NCBI GenBank assembly: GCA_918797485.1
Contig: CAKKNE010000004.1
Span: 1,116,001 to 1,180,000 of the forward strand
Reading direction: 5' to 3'
DNA: 64,000 nt
Origin: Pelagomonas calceolata
Lineage: Eukaryota > Sar > Pelagophyceae > Pelagomonadales > Pelagomonadaceae
Shown here: positions 49,102 to 57,914 of the stretch, one piece after another
How positions within the stretch are numbered: position 1 is the first letter of the stretch
How the letters are laid out: every line of letters starts with the position of its first letter
Notes under the pieces: generated by a model
Told to the model about the DNA's origin: nothing
Seen by the model: only the letters and a program-made list of their open reading frames with translations
Database searches by the model: none
Position numbers and translations under genes: made by a program

Positions 49102-49799
49102 ATGGAGTGCACCCTCGCGCTCGTGGGCGACGGCTACACCCTCGTCGCCGCCGACCGCAACGCCGCGCGGTCCATCATCTGCTTCAAGAAAGACGAGGAC
49201 AAGGTTACGGTACTGGACAGCCACAAGATCATGGGCAGTTCCGGCGCGCGCTCCGCGTCTTGAAGTGTCGCGGTGCCTTCGACGCGACTCGTCTCCAGGA
49301 ATGATGGAAGTGGGTGGTTTCTTGGTCGATGTCGAGGCCATTCTTCGGACACGCAGGCGCGCAAGCGGACACGGTTTGTTTTACGGAGTACGTCCAGAAG
49401 AACATGGCCTTGTACGAGATCAGCAATGGCTTGAAATTAAGTACGCCGGCTGCGGCCTCCTTCGTGCGCAACGAGCTCGCCGTCGCTCTACGAAAAGGAC
49501 CGTACCAAACCAATTTGCTGCTAGGAGGCTACGACGAGGAACACGGCGCCACATTGTACTACCTGGACTACTTAGCTTCGTCGAACAAGGTGAACTACGG
49601 CTGCCACGGCTACGTTTCTTCGTTCGTCCTTTCGATCTTCGACCGGGAGTGGACGCCGGGCATGACCGAAGCGCAAGGGTTGGAGCTCCTCAAGAAGTGC
49701 ATCGACGAGATCCAGGTCCGCTTCTTAGTACACATGCCGGAGTTCACGGTGAAGATCGTCGACAAGGACGGCGTGCGGGTCCTGCCGCAGCCGAAGTAG
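49102..49799 (+). CDS. PSMB2: 20S proteasome subunit beta type-2
   Basis: Two exons, 49102-49243 and 49357-49799, coding 194 residues (human PSMB2 has 201). MECTLALVGDGYTLVAADRN aligns with the non-catalytic beta-4/PSMB2 start, which lacks a propeptide and active-site Thr. Exon 2 continues ADTVCFTEYVQKNMALYEIS, VRNELAVALRKGPYQTNLLL and LLKKCIDEIQVRF, all diagnostic. It is a structural beta-ring subunit of the 20S core in cytosol and nucleus. The splice MGSSG|AQADTVCF follows the family and needs a GC donor. Confidence 0.92.
49244..49356 (+). mobile_element. Introner (family 2) in PSMB2, GC-AG
   Basis: A 113-bp intron starting GCGCGCGC, then TCCGCGTCTTGAAGTG, the core GCGGTGCCTTCGACGCGACT, CAGGAATGATGG and GTGGGTGGTTT, ending CGGACACGCAG. 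The exon 8-mer GCGCGCAA matches the donor 8-mer at 6 of 8. Phase 1. Confidence 0.85.
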
Positions 49800-50012
49800 A
49801 TAGTAGAGATAACTTAGTTCGTTTAGTAGCCTCTCTGTCGTCGTCACGGTTGCGCAAGTTGCACCACTACACTTACCACTACGCCGCCCTCCGGTCGACG
49901 TATCGGAACTTGAAACTTGCGAGCCAAGGAAATCTCGAGAGCGCGAGGAAGTTCACGACGCCCCCGCCCCCCACGCCGCCGCCGCGACGTCGGTATATAT
50001 ATAACACTATAC

Positions 50013-50350
50013 TTAGGAGGACACCACGTTCTGGCATATCCCGGGCGGCGCCGACTTGCCGCTGCCCTCGCCCTCGTAGATGGGACAGAGCAAGGGGTGC
50101 CACTGGTGCATCCACGTGCAGAGCCACAACAACCAGCAGCAGAAGCCCGCGAGAGGGTAGAGGACGAGCGCGATGGACGTGTCGTCTTTGCTGCAGACCT
50201 GCGTGATGTGTGTTGATGGAGCGCGCGGCGGCCGCGAGACGCCGGCGGACGCGCCCCGAGGCAGCGCAGGAAGAGCTGCATGACGCAGAAGGCCGCGACG
50301 ATGGCCATGAAGATTAGGGTCGTGTGGACGATGGGCTCGGGGATCCCCAT
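50013..50350 (-). CDS. V-type ATPase V0 subunit e
   Basis: Two exons, 50350-50255 and 50198-50013, coding 93 residues. It has two hydrophobic helices: PIVHTTLIFMAIVAAFCVMQ and, after the splice, ALVLYPLAGFCCWLLWLCTW, ending MHQWHPLLCPI. The second helix and the following NPLFGP-like motif match subunit e (ATP6V0E/Vma9), a small membrane protein of the proton-pumping V0 sector in vacuolar and Golgi membranes. Family length is about 80. The exon joint (FLRCLG|VCSKDDTS) requires a GC donor and is the less certain part. Its 3' end is convergent with PSMB2. Confidence 0.75.
50199..50254 (-). mobile_element. Short introner-like intron in V-ATPase subunit e
   Basis: A 56-bp intron, GCGCGTCC then GCCGGCGTCTCGCGG (family 2-like start), ending ACACATCACGCAG. 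Probably truncated. The donor choice rests on frame alone. Confidence 0.5.
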
Positions 50351-50528
50351 CGTCGTGCGCCGATCGGGTGGTCACAGAGGCAGGCGCCTGCTACAGCGCG
50401 GCGACGCAGCGGCGGGCGTCGGGCGGGCGCAGCGCACGCGCAGCGATGCGAAACGAACACCTTGCTGCAACCGCGCGAGGACGTCCGCCGACAGCCAAAA
50501 AGCGTTTTTGTCGAGGCTGTCGAGCCGG

Positions 50529-50552
50529 GCTAGTGTCTTACATGGCGCTAGC
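50529..50552. promoter_or_regulatory. GCTAG palindrome motif before the NmrA gene
   Basis: GCTAGTGTCTTACATGG...CTAGC, 132 bp upstream of the start codon at 50684. Confidence 0.55.
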
Positions 50553-50683
50553 TCGGATTTCCTAATTCGTAATTCGGGCCTGCCAGACAGCTTAGTGGCA
50601 ACGCTTTTTGGCTGGAGGACTGGAGACGCGGCATCCGACGCCACAGCAGCCGCTGCGAACAAGTGCTCTGCCCAGGACCGCTC

Positions 50684-51955
50684 ATGCGGACACTACTGGT
50701 AGCCGGGCTGCTCTGGCCCGCCATCAAAGCGGCGCGTCAGCCGACCGTGGTGGTGGCAGGCGCGACGGGCACCGTCGGAAGGGAGCTAGTGCGCATTCTG
50801 CGAAGGCAGGACGTGCCGACGATCGCACTGGGGAGAGACGTCTTGCGGGCGAAGCGCATTCTGGGCATCAATGCGTGTTGTAGGGAGGTCGACCTCGGTG
50901 ATGCCGAATCCATAAAAGCGGCGCTGCCTGTTGATGAGCCCTTCCGTTTATTTGTCGCGACGCCGAACGGGCCCGACCAGTTCCAGCTCGAAAAAACATT
51001 ATTTGATGTCTGTGCCGCCACGAACCGCTGCGAGCACGCCGTCAAGGTGTCTACCGCCACGCCAGTCCTCGAGGCGCGCGTCGGGCCCTTCGACGCGCAT
51101 ACGAGAGCCGAGGCTTTGCTGGCTGATTCATTGTCGCACACGATCCTGAGGCCGTCGCTCTACGCCCAGACCGTCTTTAGTGAGCACGGGCCGCTGGGGT
51201 TGCCGAGTGGTGCCGGCGACGGGCAGCACGTGCTCGCGGACGCCCCTGTGGCTTATGTGAGTGCGGTCGACGTCGCGGCCGTCGCAGCTAGAGCGCTGGT
51301 GTCCGACGACGTCTCGAGAAATGCGAAAATGCTGGACCTCACGGGGCCCGCGGCGACGACGATTTCCGAAGTGGTACAACAGGCGGGCGGCAATGTTGTG
51401 TCGTGTACCTCGACGCTGCCGGCGGACTTTTTGAGGGTCCTCGCCACACAACTATCGAAAGTTTCGCATGACACGGAACGGGCGCTCGGTTTCGAACCCA
51501 CGGCCGCCTCCGATTTCTTCGAGAGGGAGCTCCGGCGCCGCGCTCTAGACTGCGGCAAGAACGGCGCGATCGCGTACAACGGCCGCGCGGTCTACACGGC
51601 CAACTACCGCTCCTCCCTGCCCTTCGACGAAGTCCGACGGAAGTCCCGGGGCCTCGGATTGAGGTGCCGCGAGGACTACGAGGAGCTCGGGGTGCCGAAA
51701 TACGCACCATCAAGACCGGAGGACATGTTCCCCGACCGGTGGCTGGGCTGGGACGACTACCTCGGGGTGCGGCGGCCTTATGATGAGGGACGGCGCGTCG
51801 CACAAACACTAGGCATCTCGTCCGAATTGCGCTGGTACACGTACGCGCTGGATCGGCCCGCGGTGCTCGAGGACCTGCGGCTGCCCTTCCGGCCGCCCCA
51901 GGCCTACGGTGATGAGTGGCGCGGCTGGGGGGACTGGCTCGGGACGAGTGTGTAA
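50684..51955 (+). CDS. NmrA-like NAD(P)-binding protein with algal GWxDYLG repeats
   Basis: A 423-residue protein; ATG 50684 is the first ATG in frame. MRTLLVAGLLWPAIKAA is signal-like. A Rossmann fold follows with TVVVAGATGTVGRELVRILR (GxTGxxG nucleotide motif) and NmrA/atypical-SDR layout (HTILRPSLYAQTVF, VAYVSAVDVAAVAARAL). The C-terminal 110 residues are a different module: repeats ending RWLGWDDYLGV and EWRGWGDWLGT with PFRPPQAYGDEWRGW between, the repeat seen in many algal and viral proteins and called phage-integrase repeat. The fusion to an NmrA domain is unusual. Probably an organelle or ER redox-linked regulator; substrate unknown. Confidence 0.7.
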   Translation: MRTLLVAGLLWPAIKAARQPTVVVAGATGTVGRELVRILRRQDVPTIALGRDVLRAKRILGINACCREVDLGDAESIKAALPVDEPFRLFVATPNGPDQFQLEKTLFDVCAATNRCEHAVKVSTATPVLEARVGPFDAHTRAEALLADSLSHTILRPSLYAQTVFSEHGPLGLPSGAGDGQHVLADAPVAYVSAVDVAAVAARALVSDDVSRNAKMLDLTGPAATTISEVVQQAGGNVVSCTSTLPADFLRVLATQLSKVSHDTERALGFEPTAASDFFERELRRRALDCGKNGAIAYNGRAVYTANYRSSLPFDEVRRKSRGLGLRCREDYEELGVPKYAPSRPEDMFPDRWLGWDDYLGVRRPYDEGRRVAQTLGISSELRWYTYALDRPAVLEDLRLPFRPPQAYGDEWRGWGDWLGTSV

Positions 51956-51980
51956 TCATATCGCGTTGTGTTTATGTCTG

Positions 51981-52012
51981 TTCCGGCGCTAGGGCGAGTG
52001 GGCGGAGTCCGC
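51981..52012. repeat. Diverged GGTGCTAGGACT intergenic repeat
   Basis: TTCCGGCGCTAGGGCGAGTG followed by GGCGGAGTCC, a diverged copy in the convergent spacer between the NmrA and TMEM260 genes. Confidence 0.5.
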
Positions 52013-52213
52013 CCTGGTGCTCTCCGTCGCAGCATTGAGGTCGCCGTTGGGTAACGCGTGGACATCTGCGTGGACGCTAGCGTCCGAGACTCCGAGTCGC
52101 GCGAGCGGCCCGACAGGTCCAGCGCGGCCGCGTCGGCGCGCGCGTCCTGGTGCCACGGACATCTTCACGGTATAAATGACGCCCCCGCCGAAGCCTAGCA
52201 ACTACTCACACTC

Positions 52214-54766
52214 TTAGGACCGCGTCGTGCCCATGGTCCGCGACGCCGTCGTGACCTTGGCGTACAAGTCCCGGATCGTCTCGTACTGGGGATCTTTGAT
52301 AGCTTCGGGCCGCCCCAAGAAGTCGCCCCAGCCGACCTGGAAGCGCGATGACGACCACGTCTTCCAGTCCGCAGTTGTTGCTTGGGGATGTAACTTCTCA
52401 AACGGTTGTTGTTCATCGTGCAGCAACCCAGACGCACCCAAAATATCAGGCACTGTCGGGGGAGGCGCCTTGCCCTTCGTCGACCGTACCAGGTGGACAT
52501 GAGCTAAGCCCATGTTTTTTACGTTGGCCGTCGTCATGTTCCTGTCATACCTGTACAGCGTCTCGAACCACATGGCCGCCTCGTAGAGATAGGTCGCATC
52601 ATGCACATCGTCCCTCAGAACGCTCTCCAACACATACGCGGCTCTGTCGGCAATATGGGTAAAGAATTCTCGTTGAATAGTCCACTCCCACGTCTCCTCC
52701 GAGTTATGATTCTCATCAAGGGGTAGTCTCCTCATCTCGTTCAACGCCGTCGCCCAGGCCTGTCTCGATTCGAGGACGTACGCCTCGAGCGATGGGGGGC
52801 GCTCCTTCCTGGACAAGACTGATACAAGTCCATAAGGCACGAACTCGTACCTCTGTTTATACTCTGTATCTGGGAAGCTCAAAGTACCTCCCAAGAAAAT
52901 CCCGCCCGTTCGTCGCTCGTAGTTCGCGTCGAAGAACTGCCCTATGGAGTAGCCCGAAGACTTTTGTGGATCGCGGCTGTAGTGCGTTCCCGGAAAAACC
53001 ACATTGTCATATAGTTCACGTTTAGAGTGCCACCAGCCGTACGTCGTCATCGCCAGGTTGATCGTCGTAATGTCCGTCCTAAAATGTTCGCACTGCTGCA
53101 CATATCTGATGGACGTCCATTGCTGGTCGTAATTGATGAGCAAAAGTGCATTTTGCGGCAGGGGTTTCAATAAAGCGCGCGCGTAGTCGCCGAAAAAGTG
53201 GGCCGGGTGGGCCGTATGCAACCCGAGGCTTCTTGAGTAAAGACCGCCGGGCGCTCCCGGTGATAATCCGGAAGGTTCGAGGCCGACGCGTATTTGTAGC
53301 GCTATGAGGACAACGACCAATGGAACGCTCTTTCGGCCACATATTCTCACGAGGCCCTCCAAACCAAGACCCGCGAAGCAACATAGCGCGAGGTGAGGCT
53401 GCATCCAAAACCGCGCGTGAATGCCGTACAGCAGCGGATCTGACAGAGGTAAATTCGATAAAGCATGAAAAGCCAAGAGGTAGAAGGATAAAGCACCCAA
53501 AAGTAGTGCGAGACTCTCGCGGCAGCCCCGCGCCGCGACCCTTATCGATTTTTTTGTCCCTTTCTCGGCGCGCCTTTGTTGGTTGTACTCCTGGACGCGC
53601 GCTCGTCGTCTAGCCTTGGCGGACCTTTTGCCGCCGCCCTGCGACGACGCGTCGTCGCAATATTCGGGAAGGGGTGGTGGTACGTACAGGAGTAGACAGG
53701 CACCGATCACAGCCAGGACCGGTAAGGCATACGGTAGAGGGCCCTGTACTGTAGCAATAGATGTATACCACGCCTGAATACGTTCCATTAGGGATTCGCC
53801 GGACCCGACCCGCCCCGAATACAAGCGCAACGTCCCGTAGTCTCGCCTCAAGAAGTGATGCACGAAGCCTCGGACCGAGCGGATCTGGCCCCAGCCGCCC
53901 TGTTTAGGTTTTGATAAAGGGAGGTAGGCGTAGGGGCTCAATCCTGTGAGGCCATACAAACCGAGAACGATGACTTCCCGCGGTCTCTTTTTTAGTGTTG
54001 ATGATGCTATTGACAAAGCGCGCGCTCCTAATGGTACAACAAAGAGCACCGCGGTGTGCTGGTTCGATAAAGCGAGTCCTGTTAATAACGATGCGATGCG
54101 TAGATCTTTGATCTTCCGCAGTCTAGCGTAGAGTAGAGCGCGATGTACTAGTAGTGCAACTAATAAATTGTTCAAAGCAAAGACCTCGGAAGTGCAATGG
54201 TACTGCCAGACTAATGGACTAAAAGCGAAGAGGTAGCCCGCTGATGCGCCAGTGATCGAGCGGCCGCACTGGCCGCCGCACCGTAACGCTTCCCTCGTGA
54301 TCGCGCATACGACTGATGATGCTCCCGCACCTAGCATGGCCGTGAATAGGTTCGCCCACATGGCCGGACTGAGGTACGCCGGCATGTACGTTAACGGAAT
54401 GTGATACAGTAAGGTGAACAGGGGGTATCCTGGTGGATGAGCTGTCCCGAGCGAACAGGATTCTGCGAGTAATTCGCCGGAATCGCCGCCCGCTACTGAC
54501 GGTGCCGTCGTCAAAGCGTAGAGCGCAAAAACACTAACAAACACGTACCACTCCACCTCCCAGGCGTCGTCCGCGCGCTCCTCCGCTTCTATACGTTTTT
54601 TTTCCTCGGCCTCGTGCCGCTGCTGCATTTTAGCGACTTCGCGCGCGGACTGGAAACCGGTTAAACCAGCGAAGCGCTTCACCTCGAACTCCTCGGCCCG
54701 GCGCTCGAATTTTAGCGCCGCGGCCGTGGCGGAGCCGGCCTCGGAGGGGGCGGACATGGCGTCCAT
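52214..54766 (-). CDS. TMEM260-like protein O-mannosyltransferase (DUF2723)
   Basis: An 850-residue multi-pass membrane protein, ATG at 54766. A cytosolic charged N-terminus (about 65 residues) precedes the first helix. The family signature GGDSGELLAESCSLGTAHPP followed by GYPLFTLL sits near residue 95. About ten hydrophobic helices follow (AGYLFAFSPLVWQYHCTSEV, LFVVPLGARALSIAS and others). The C-terminal 300 residues are luminal-type. In animals TMEM260 transfers mannose to Ser/Thr of IPT domains in the ER. The Asp of GGDSGE is the likely catalytic residue. Sequence matches the family over its whole length. Confidence 0.85.
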   Translation of the reverse strand: MDAMSAPSEAGSATAAALKFERRAEEFEVKRFAGLTGFQSAREVAKMQQRHEAEEKKRIEAEERADDAWEVEWYVFVSVFALYALTTAPSVAGGDSGELLAESCSLGTAHPPGYPLFTLLYHIPLTYMPAYLSPAMWANLFTAMLGAGASSVVCAITREALRCGGQCGRSITGASAGYLFAFSPLVWQYHCTSEVFALNNLLVALLVHRALLYARLRKIKDLRIASLLTGLALSNQHTAVLFVVPLGARALSIASSTLKKRPREVIVLGLYGLTGLSPYAYLPLSKPKQGGWGQIRSVRGFVHHFLRRDYGTLRLYSGRVGSGESLMERIQAWYTSIATVQGPLPYALPVLAVIGACLLLYVPPPLPEYCDDASSQGGGKRSAKARRRARVQEYNQQRRAEKGTKKSIRVAARGCRESLALLLGALSFYLLAFHALSNLPLSDPLLYGIHARFWMQPHLALCCFAGLGLEGLVRICGRKSVPLVVVLIALQIRVGLEPSGLSPGAPGGLYSRSLGLHTAHPAHFFGDYARALLKPLPQNALLLINYDQQWTSIRYVQQCEHFRTDITTINLAMTTYGWWHSKRELYDNVVFPGTHYSRDPQKSSGYSIGQFFDANYERRTGGIFLGGTLSFPDTEYKQRYEFVPYGLVSVLSRKERPPSLEAYVLESRQAWATALNEMRRLPLDENHNSEETWEWTIQREFFTHIADRAAYVLESVLRDDVHDATYLYEAAMWFETLYRYDRNMTTANVKNMGLAHVHLVRSTKGKAPPPTVPDILGASGLLHDEQQPFEKLHPQATTADWKTWSSSRFQVGWGDFLGRPEAIKDPQYETIRDLYAKVTTASRTMGTTRS

Positions 54767-55115
54767 GGTGTTGGGCTGCCCGACCGCGCGCGCGGGGCGG
54801 CGCTGGCCTTTTGGCGATCGATGCGTGCGCGTACGTGCCTTCGCGCGCCGCCGAGGCTGCCTCGATGGGCGTCGGCTTTTACGGTGCTAGTGTGTAACAC
54901 GACGCTAGCTGTCTCACGCTCGCGCACACGCCTGAGCGCCGCGCAACGCACCGCGCTACGGCTGGACGCGCGCAGCAGTCCTTAGGACAAATACAAAAGC
55001 CAGCGCGTGCAATTCCGGGCGTCGCCGGGCGCCGCAAGAAAGCTTTGCGCATAGCTGCTCTCGGCAGCCCCCCGCGCGCGGGCGTCAACGCCGCCGCGGC
55101 ACCAGCAACGCAAGC
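54767..55115. promoter_or_regulatory. Bidirectional promoter between TMEM260 and U1-70K genes
   Basis: Contains TTTTACGGTGCTAGTGTG at 54877-54894, where the two intergenic motifs appear merged; the palindrome-flanked copy is 54886-54909. It is 120 bp from the TMEM260 start and 207 bp from the U1-70K start. Confidence 0.55.
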
Positions 55116-55940
55116 ATGGCCGGCCGCAAGATGACGCCCAAGGGCCAGATGGCCTTCGGCGGCGGCCCGCCGATCACGCACCTGCCGCCGGCCATGAAGG
55201 CCATGTTTCAACCGGGCCCTCCGTTAATCTTCCGGGAGCGGCCGGTCAAAAGGAAGCCGCCGCCCTACTCTGGCGTGGCCAAGTATCTCGGGTTGTTCGA
55301 GACGACGGAGCCGCCGGCACGTGTGGTACATGAGACGCCGCGCGACAAACGAGAAAAACGGAAGAAAGCGAAGGCTGAACAGCACCAGCGCGAACTCGAG
55401 GAGGAAATAAAGAAGTGGGACCCGCACAAGCCCTCGTCTGCCGTTGCCAGTGTGACTACAAAGGACGCGTACAAGACGTTATTCGTCGCTCGCCTGTCAT
55501 ATGACACCACAGAAGACACGTTGCGGAGGGAGTTCGAGGCCTACGGTCCTGTTAGTCGTATCAGAGTCGTGCACAAGCGCGATGCGAATGACGTCCTGAC
55601 CGGTAGTGATGAGGGAGACGCTCCGCGAGGTTACGCGTTCGTCGAGTTCGAGAAGGAGGAGGACATGCGCCAGGCCTATAAAAGGGCTGACGGTAGGAAA
55701 GTAGACGGGCGGCGCCTCCTGGTGGACGTCGAGCGGGGGCGCACGGTCGCGAAGTGGCGTCCCCGCAGATTGGGGGGTGGTTTAGGAGCGACGCGGCGCG
55801 CGGGTGGGCCGCCGCGAGCCGCCGCGCGGCCCGTTTCTCGTCCGCAGCAGTCGTACGGCGCGCGGCCGTCATATCAGAGCGGGCCGCCGCGGCGGTACCG
55901 GTCGCGGTCGCGCGACAGGGGCTACGATAGGAGGCGCTGA
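55116..55940 (+). CDS. SNRNP70: U1 small nuclear ribonucleoprotein 70 kDa
   Basis: A 274-residue protein. The N-terminus (FQPGPPLIFRERPVKRKPPP, YSGVAKYLGLFE) is the U1-70K region that wraps the U1 core particle. About residues 120-200 are the RRM: RNP2 KTLFVARLSYDTTEDTLRREFE and RNP1 RGYAFVEFEKEEDM; it binds stem-loop 1 of U1 snRNA. The C-terminus is Arg/Gly-rich and ends in an RS-like tail (RYRSRSRDRGYDRRR). It recognises 5' splice sites as part of U1 snRNP, a relevant neighbour for a genome whose 5' splice sites come from insertions. Shorter than the human protein, as in other algae. Confidence 0.95.
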   Translation: MAGRKMTPKGQMAFGGGPPITHLPPAMKAMFQPGPPLIFRERPVKRKPPPYSGVAKYLGLFETTEPPARVVHETPRDKREKRKKAKAEQHQRELEEEIKKWDPHKPSSAVASVTTKDAYKTLFVARLSYDTTEDTLRREFEAYGPVSRIRVVHKRDANDVLTGSDEGDAPRGYAFVEFEKEEDMRQAYKRADGRKVDGRRLLVDVERGRTVAKWRPRRLGGGLGATRRAGGPPRAAARPVSRPQQSYGARPSYQSGPPRRYRSRSRDRGYDRRR

Positions 55941-55976
55941 GTGATCACAGGACCTAATCGTACTTAGGAAACATTC

Positions 55977-56483
55977 TCACTTGTGGCCGTGCGCGTGGTC
56001 GCCGTCCTTCTTGCCACCGTGGTCGTGGTGACCGTGGTCGCCGTCGCACTTGGAGTGGTCGTGGCTCGAGCCGTGGTCGTGACCGCTCTCCTTGTGGCCG
56101 TGGGACTCGTGGCCGTGGTCGCCGGAGCACTCGCTGTGGTCGTGCTCTTTATGGTCGTGGCCCTTGTGATCGTGCGACGCATGGTCGTGCTCCTTGTGGC
56201 CGTGCGACTCGTGAGAGTGCTCCTTGTGGCCGTGCTCCGCGTGATCGTGCTCCTTGTGGCTCGCTTTGTCGTGCGTGTGCTCGCTCGAGTGATCCGCCGT
56301 GCAGGCGTGGCCGTCGTGGAAGTGCGCTTCCGGCTCCTTCTCGGCCTCCAGCTTCGCCTTGGCCGCCTGCGCGTCCTCGAGCGACGACATGGGCTGCTGC
56401 TCGGGCACGGCCTGGCCGTACTGTTTCAACATATCCGCGGCGTTGCCGGAGAACATGAGGGGGTTACCTTTCCCGTCGGACAT
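55977..56483 (-). CDS. Histidine-rich metal-binding-type protein
   Basis: A 168-residue protein, ATG at 56483. The first 60 residues are an ordinary hydrophilic helix region (MFSGNAADMLKQYGQAVPEQ, SSLEDAQAAKAKLEAE). The remaining 105 are His/Asp/Lys repeats of the form HKEHDH and SHGHKEHDHASHDHKGHD, with three Cys (HACTAD, SECSGD, SKCDGD). About a third of that part is His. Such tracts chelate Zn2+, Ni2+ or Cu2+ and are found in metal chaperones and storage proteins. No signal peptide or membrane helix, so probably cytosolic. The physiological metal is not known. The repeats keep codon variety, supporting selection on protein. Confidence 0.75.
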   Translation of the reverse strand: MSDGKGNPLMFSGNAADMLKQYGQAVPEQQPMSSLEDAQAAKAKLEAEKEPEAHFHDGHACTADHSSEHTHDKASHKEHDHAEHGHKEHSHESHGHKEHDHASHDHKGHDHKEHDHSECSGDHGHESHGHKESGHDHGSSHDHSKCDGDHGHHDHGGKKDGDHAHGHK

Positions 56484-56664
56484 GGTTATGCGAGCCGTCC
56501 GGCGCGGACGCGTGCTTGGGCTGTGCTAGTCCGCGTGGGTTGCGACACTGCAGCGAGGTTTGCGACTTGTCGGAGCAGCGCGGGGGGCAGCGACAAAGAT
56601 AAATGTAGCTACTGGACGTCGGGATGCCTTGTGCAGTATTCAGCCAGTAAACATGGCCGGCGCA

Positions 56665-56691
56665 GCTAGCAGCGGCATGTAAGACACTAGC
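56665..56691. promoter_or_regulatory. GCTAG palindrome motif before the His-rich gene
   Basis: GCTAGCAGCGGC...TGTAAGACACTAGC, about 182 bp upstream of the His-rich protein start at 56483 (minus strand). Confidence 0.55.
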
Positions 56692-56771
56692 GATACTGGG
56701 CACGGGGAGCCCTGCGACGTAACTAGCCTTAGCCTTACTATTTTGACGCTTACGCCGGCGGAAGGACCACT

Positions 56772-57914
56772 CTAGATGGCCTTCCCCATCTCCTTGAACG
56801 CCTTGACCATCGTCGCCCCGAGCTGCGCCGGGCTTCTAGAAATGTAGACGCCCGCGTCCTCGAACGCCTCGAACTTCGCCTGCGCCGTGCCCTTGCCGCC
56901 GCTCACCAAAGCGCCGGCGTGGCCCATTCTACGCCCGGGAGGAGCGGTCGTGCCCGCGACGAAGCCGACGACGGGCTTGGACGGATCTCCATTCTGTTTA
57001 AGCCACTCGGCGGCCTCTTCCTCGGCCGAGCCGCCAATTTCTCCGATCATGATGATGCCCTCCGTCTCCGGGTCGTTCGTGAACCGCTCCAGACAATCAA
57101 TAAAGTTCGTGCCGTTGAAGGGGTCGCCGCCGATGCCCACACAGGTGGATTGTCCTAATCCAGCAACGGTCGTCTGATGGACAGCTTCATAAGTCAACGT
57201 GCCAGAACGAGAAACAACCCCAATCTTGCCCTTGGCGTGGATGTAGCCCGGCATGATGCCGATCTTGCACTCGCCGGGCTTGATGATACCAGGACAGTTC
57301 GGTCCTATTAATCTCGTGGCGGACTGCCTTTCTAAGTGATACTTGACCTCGACCTGCGTGGGAATCAACCAGTGAGTTAGGTTTCAACCTGAACGCCATC
57401 GAGCAGAGGCAGGAATGGAGGCAACCTCGCGTCGATGGCGTTAGCTCTACACGCCATCGAGCAGATGCAGTTACGGGGACGACGTCGCGTCGATGGCGTG
57501 GGGCGCCCAAAATTCGATTTCCACACGGATCTCGACCATGTCGTGCTGCGGCACGCCCTCCGTGATGGCCACGACGAGCCCGATCTCGTTCTCGATGGCG
57601 TCGAGGATCGCCGCCTTGCAGAAAGGAGGGGGGACGTAGATGACGGACGCGTCGGGTTTTACTTCCTGGACCGCTTCCTTGACGGAGTCGAAGACCGGCA
57701 AGCCGAGATGGGTCTGGCCGCCCTTCTTCGGCGTGACGCCGCCGACCATGTTCGTGCCGTACGCGATGGCCTGCTCGGAGTGGAAGGAGCCGGTCTTGCC
57801 CGTGAAGCCCTGGCAAATCACCCTCGTGTTCGCGTCGACCCAGACCTTGGCCGTGGCCGAGAGCCGGCGCGCGCCGCGCACCGGCGCCGCGCGCGCGAGC
57901 GCTGCGAGCCGCAT
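56772..57914 (-). CDS. SUCLG1: Succinyl-CoA ligase alpha subunit, mitochondrial
   Basis: Two exons, 57914-57537 and 57353-56772, coding 319 residues. It forms succinate, CoA and ATP or GTP from succinyl-CoA in the TCA cycle, with a beta subunit. [20 protein letters not shown] is a mitochondrial presequence. [20 protein letters not shown] is the CoA-binding Rossmann loop; [20 protein letters not shown] and [17 protein letters not shown] follow; [19 protein letters not shown] holds the catalytic phospho-His (GHAG). The exon joint [13 protein letters not shown] matches the family without insertion or loss, which fixes both splice sites. Confidence 0.95.
57354..57536 (-). mobile_element. Introner (family 1) in SUCLG1
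   Basis: A 183-bp intron. Donor 8-mer GTCGAGAT and exon 8-mer GTCGAGGT match at 7 of 8. The element runs CCGTGTGGAAATCGAA to TTGATTCCCACGCAG. Inside are two hairpin modules (ACGCCATCGACGCGA... to ...TGCTCGATGGCGT), opposite in orientation to those in the kinesin-2 gene. Phase 0. Confidence 0.92.
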
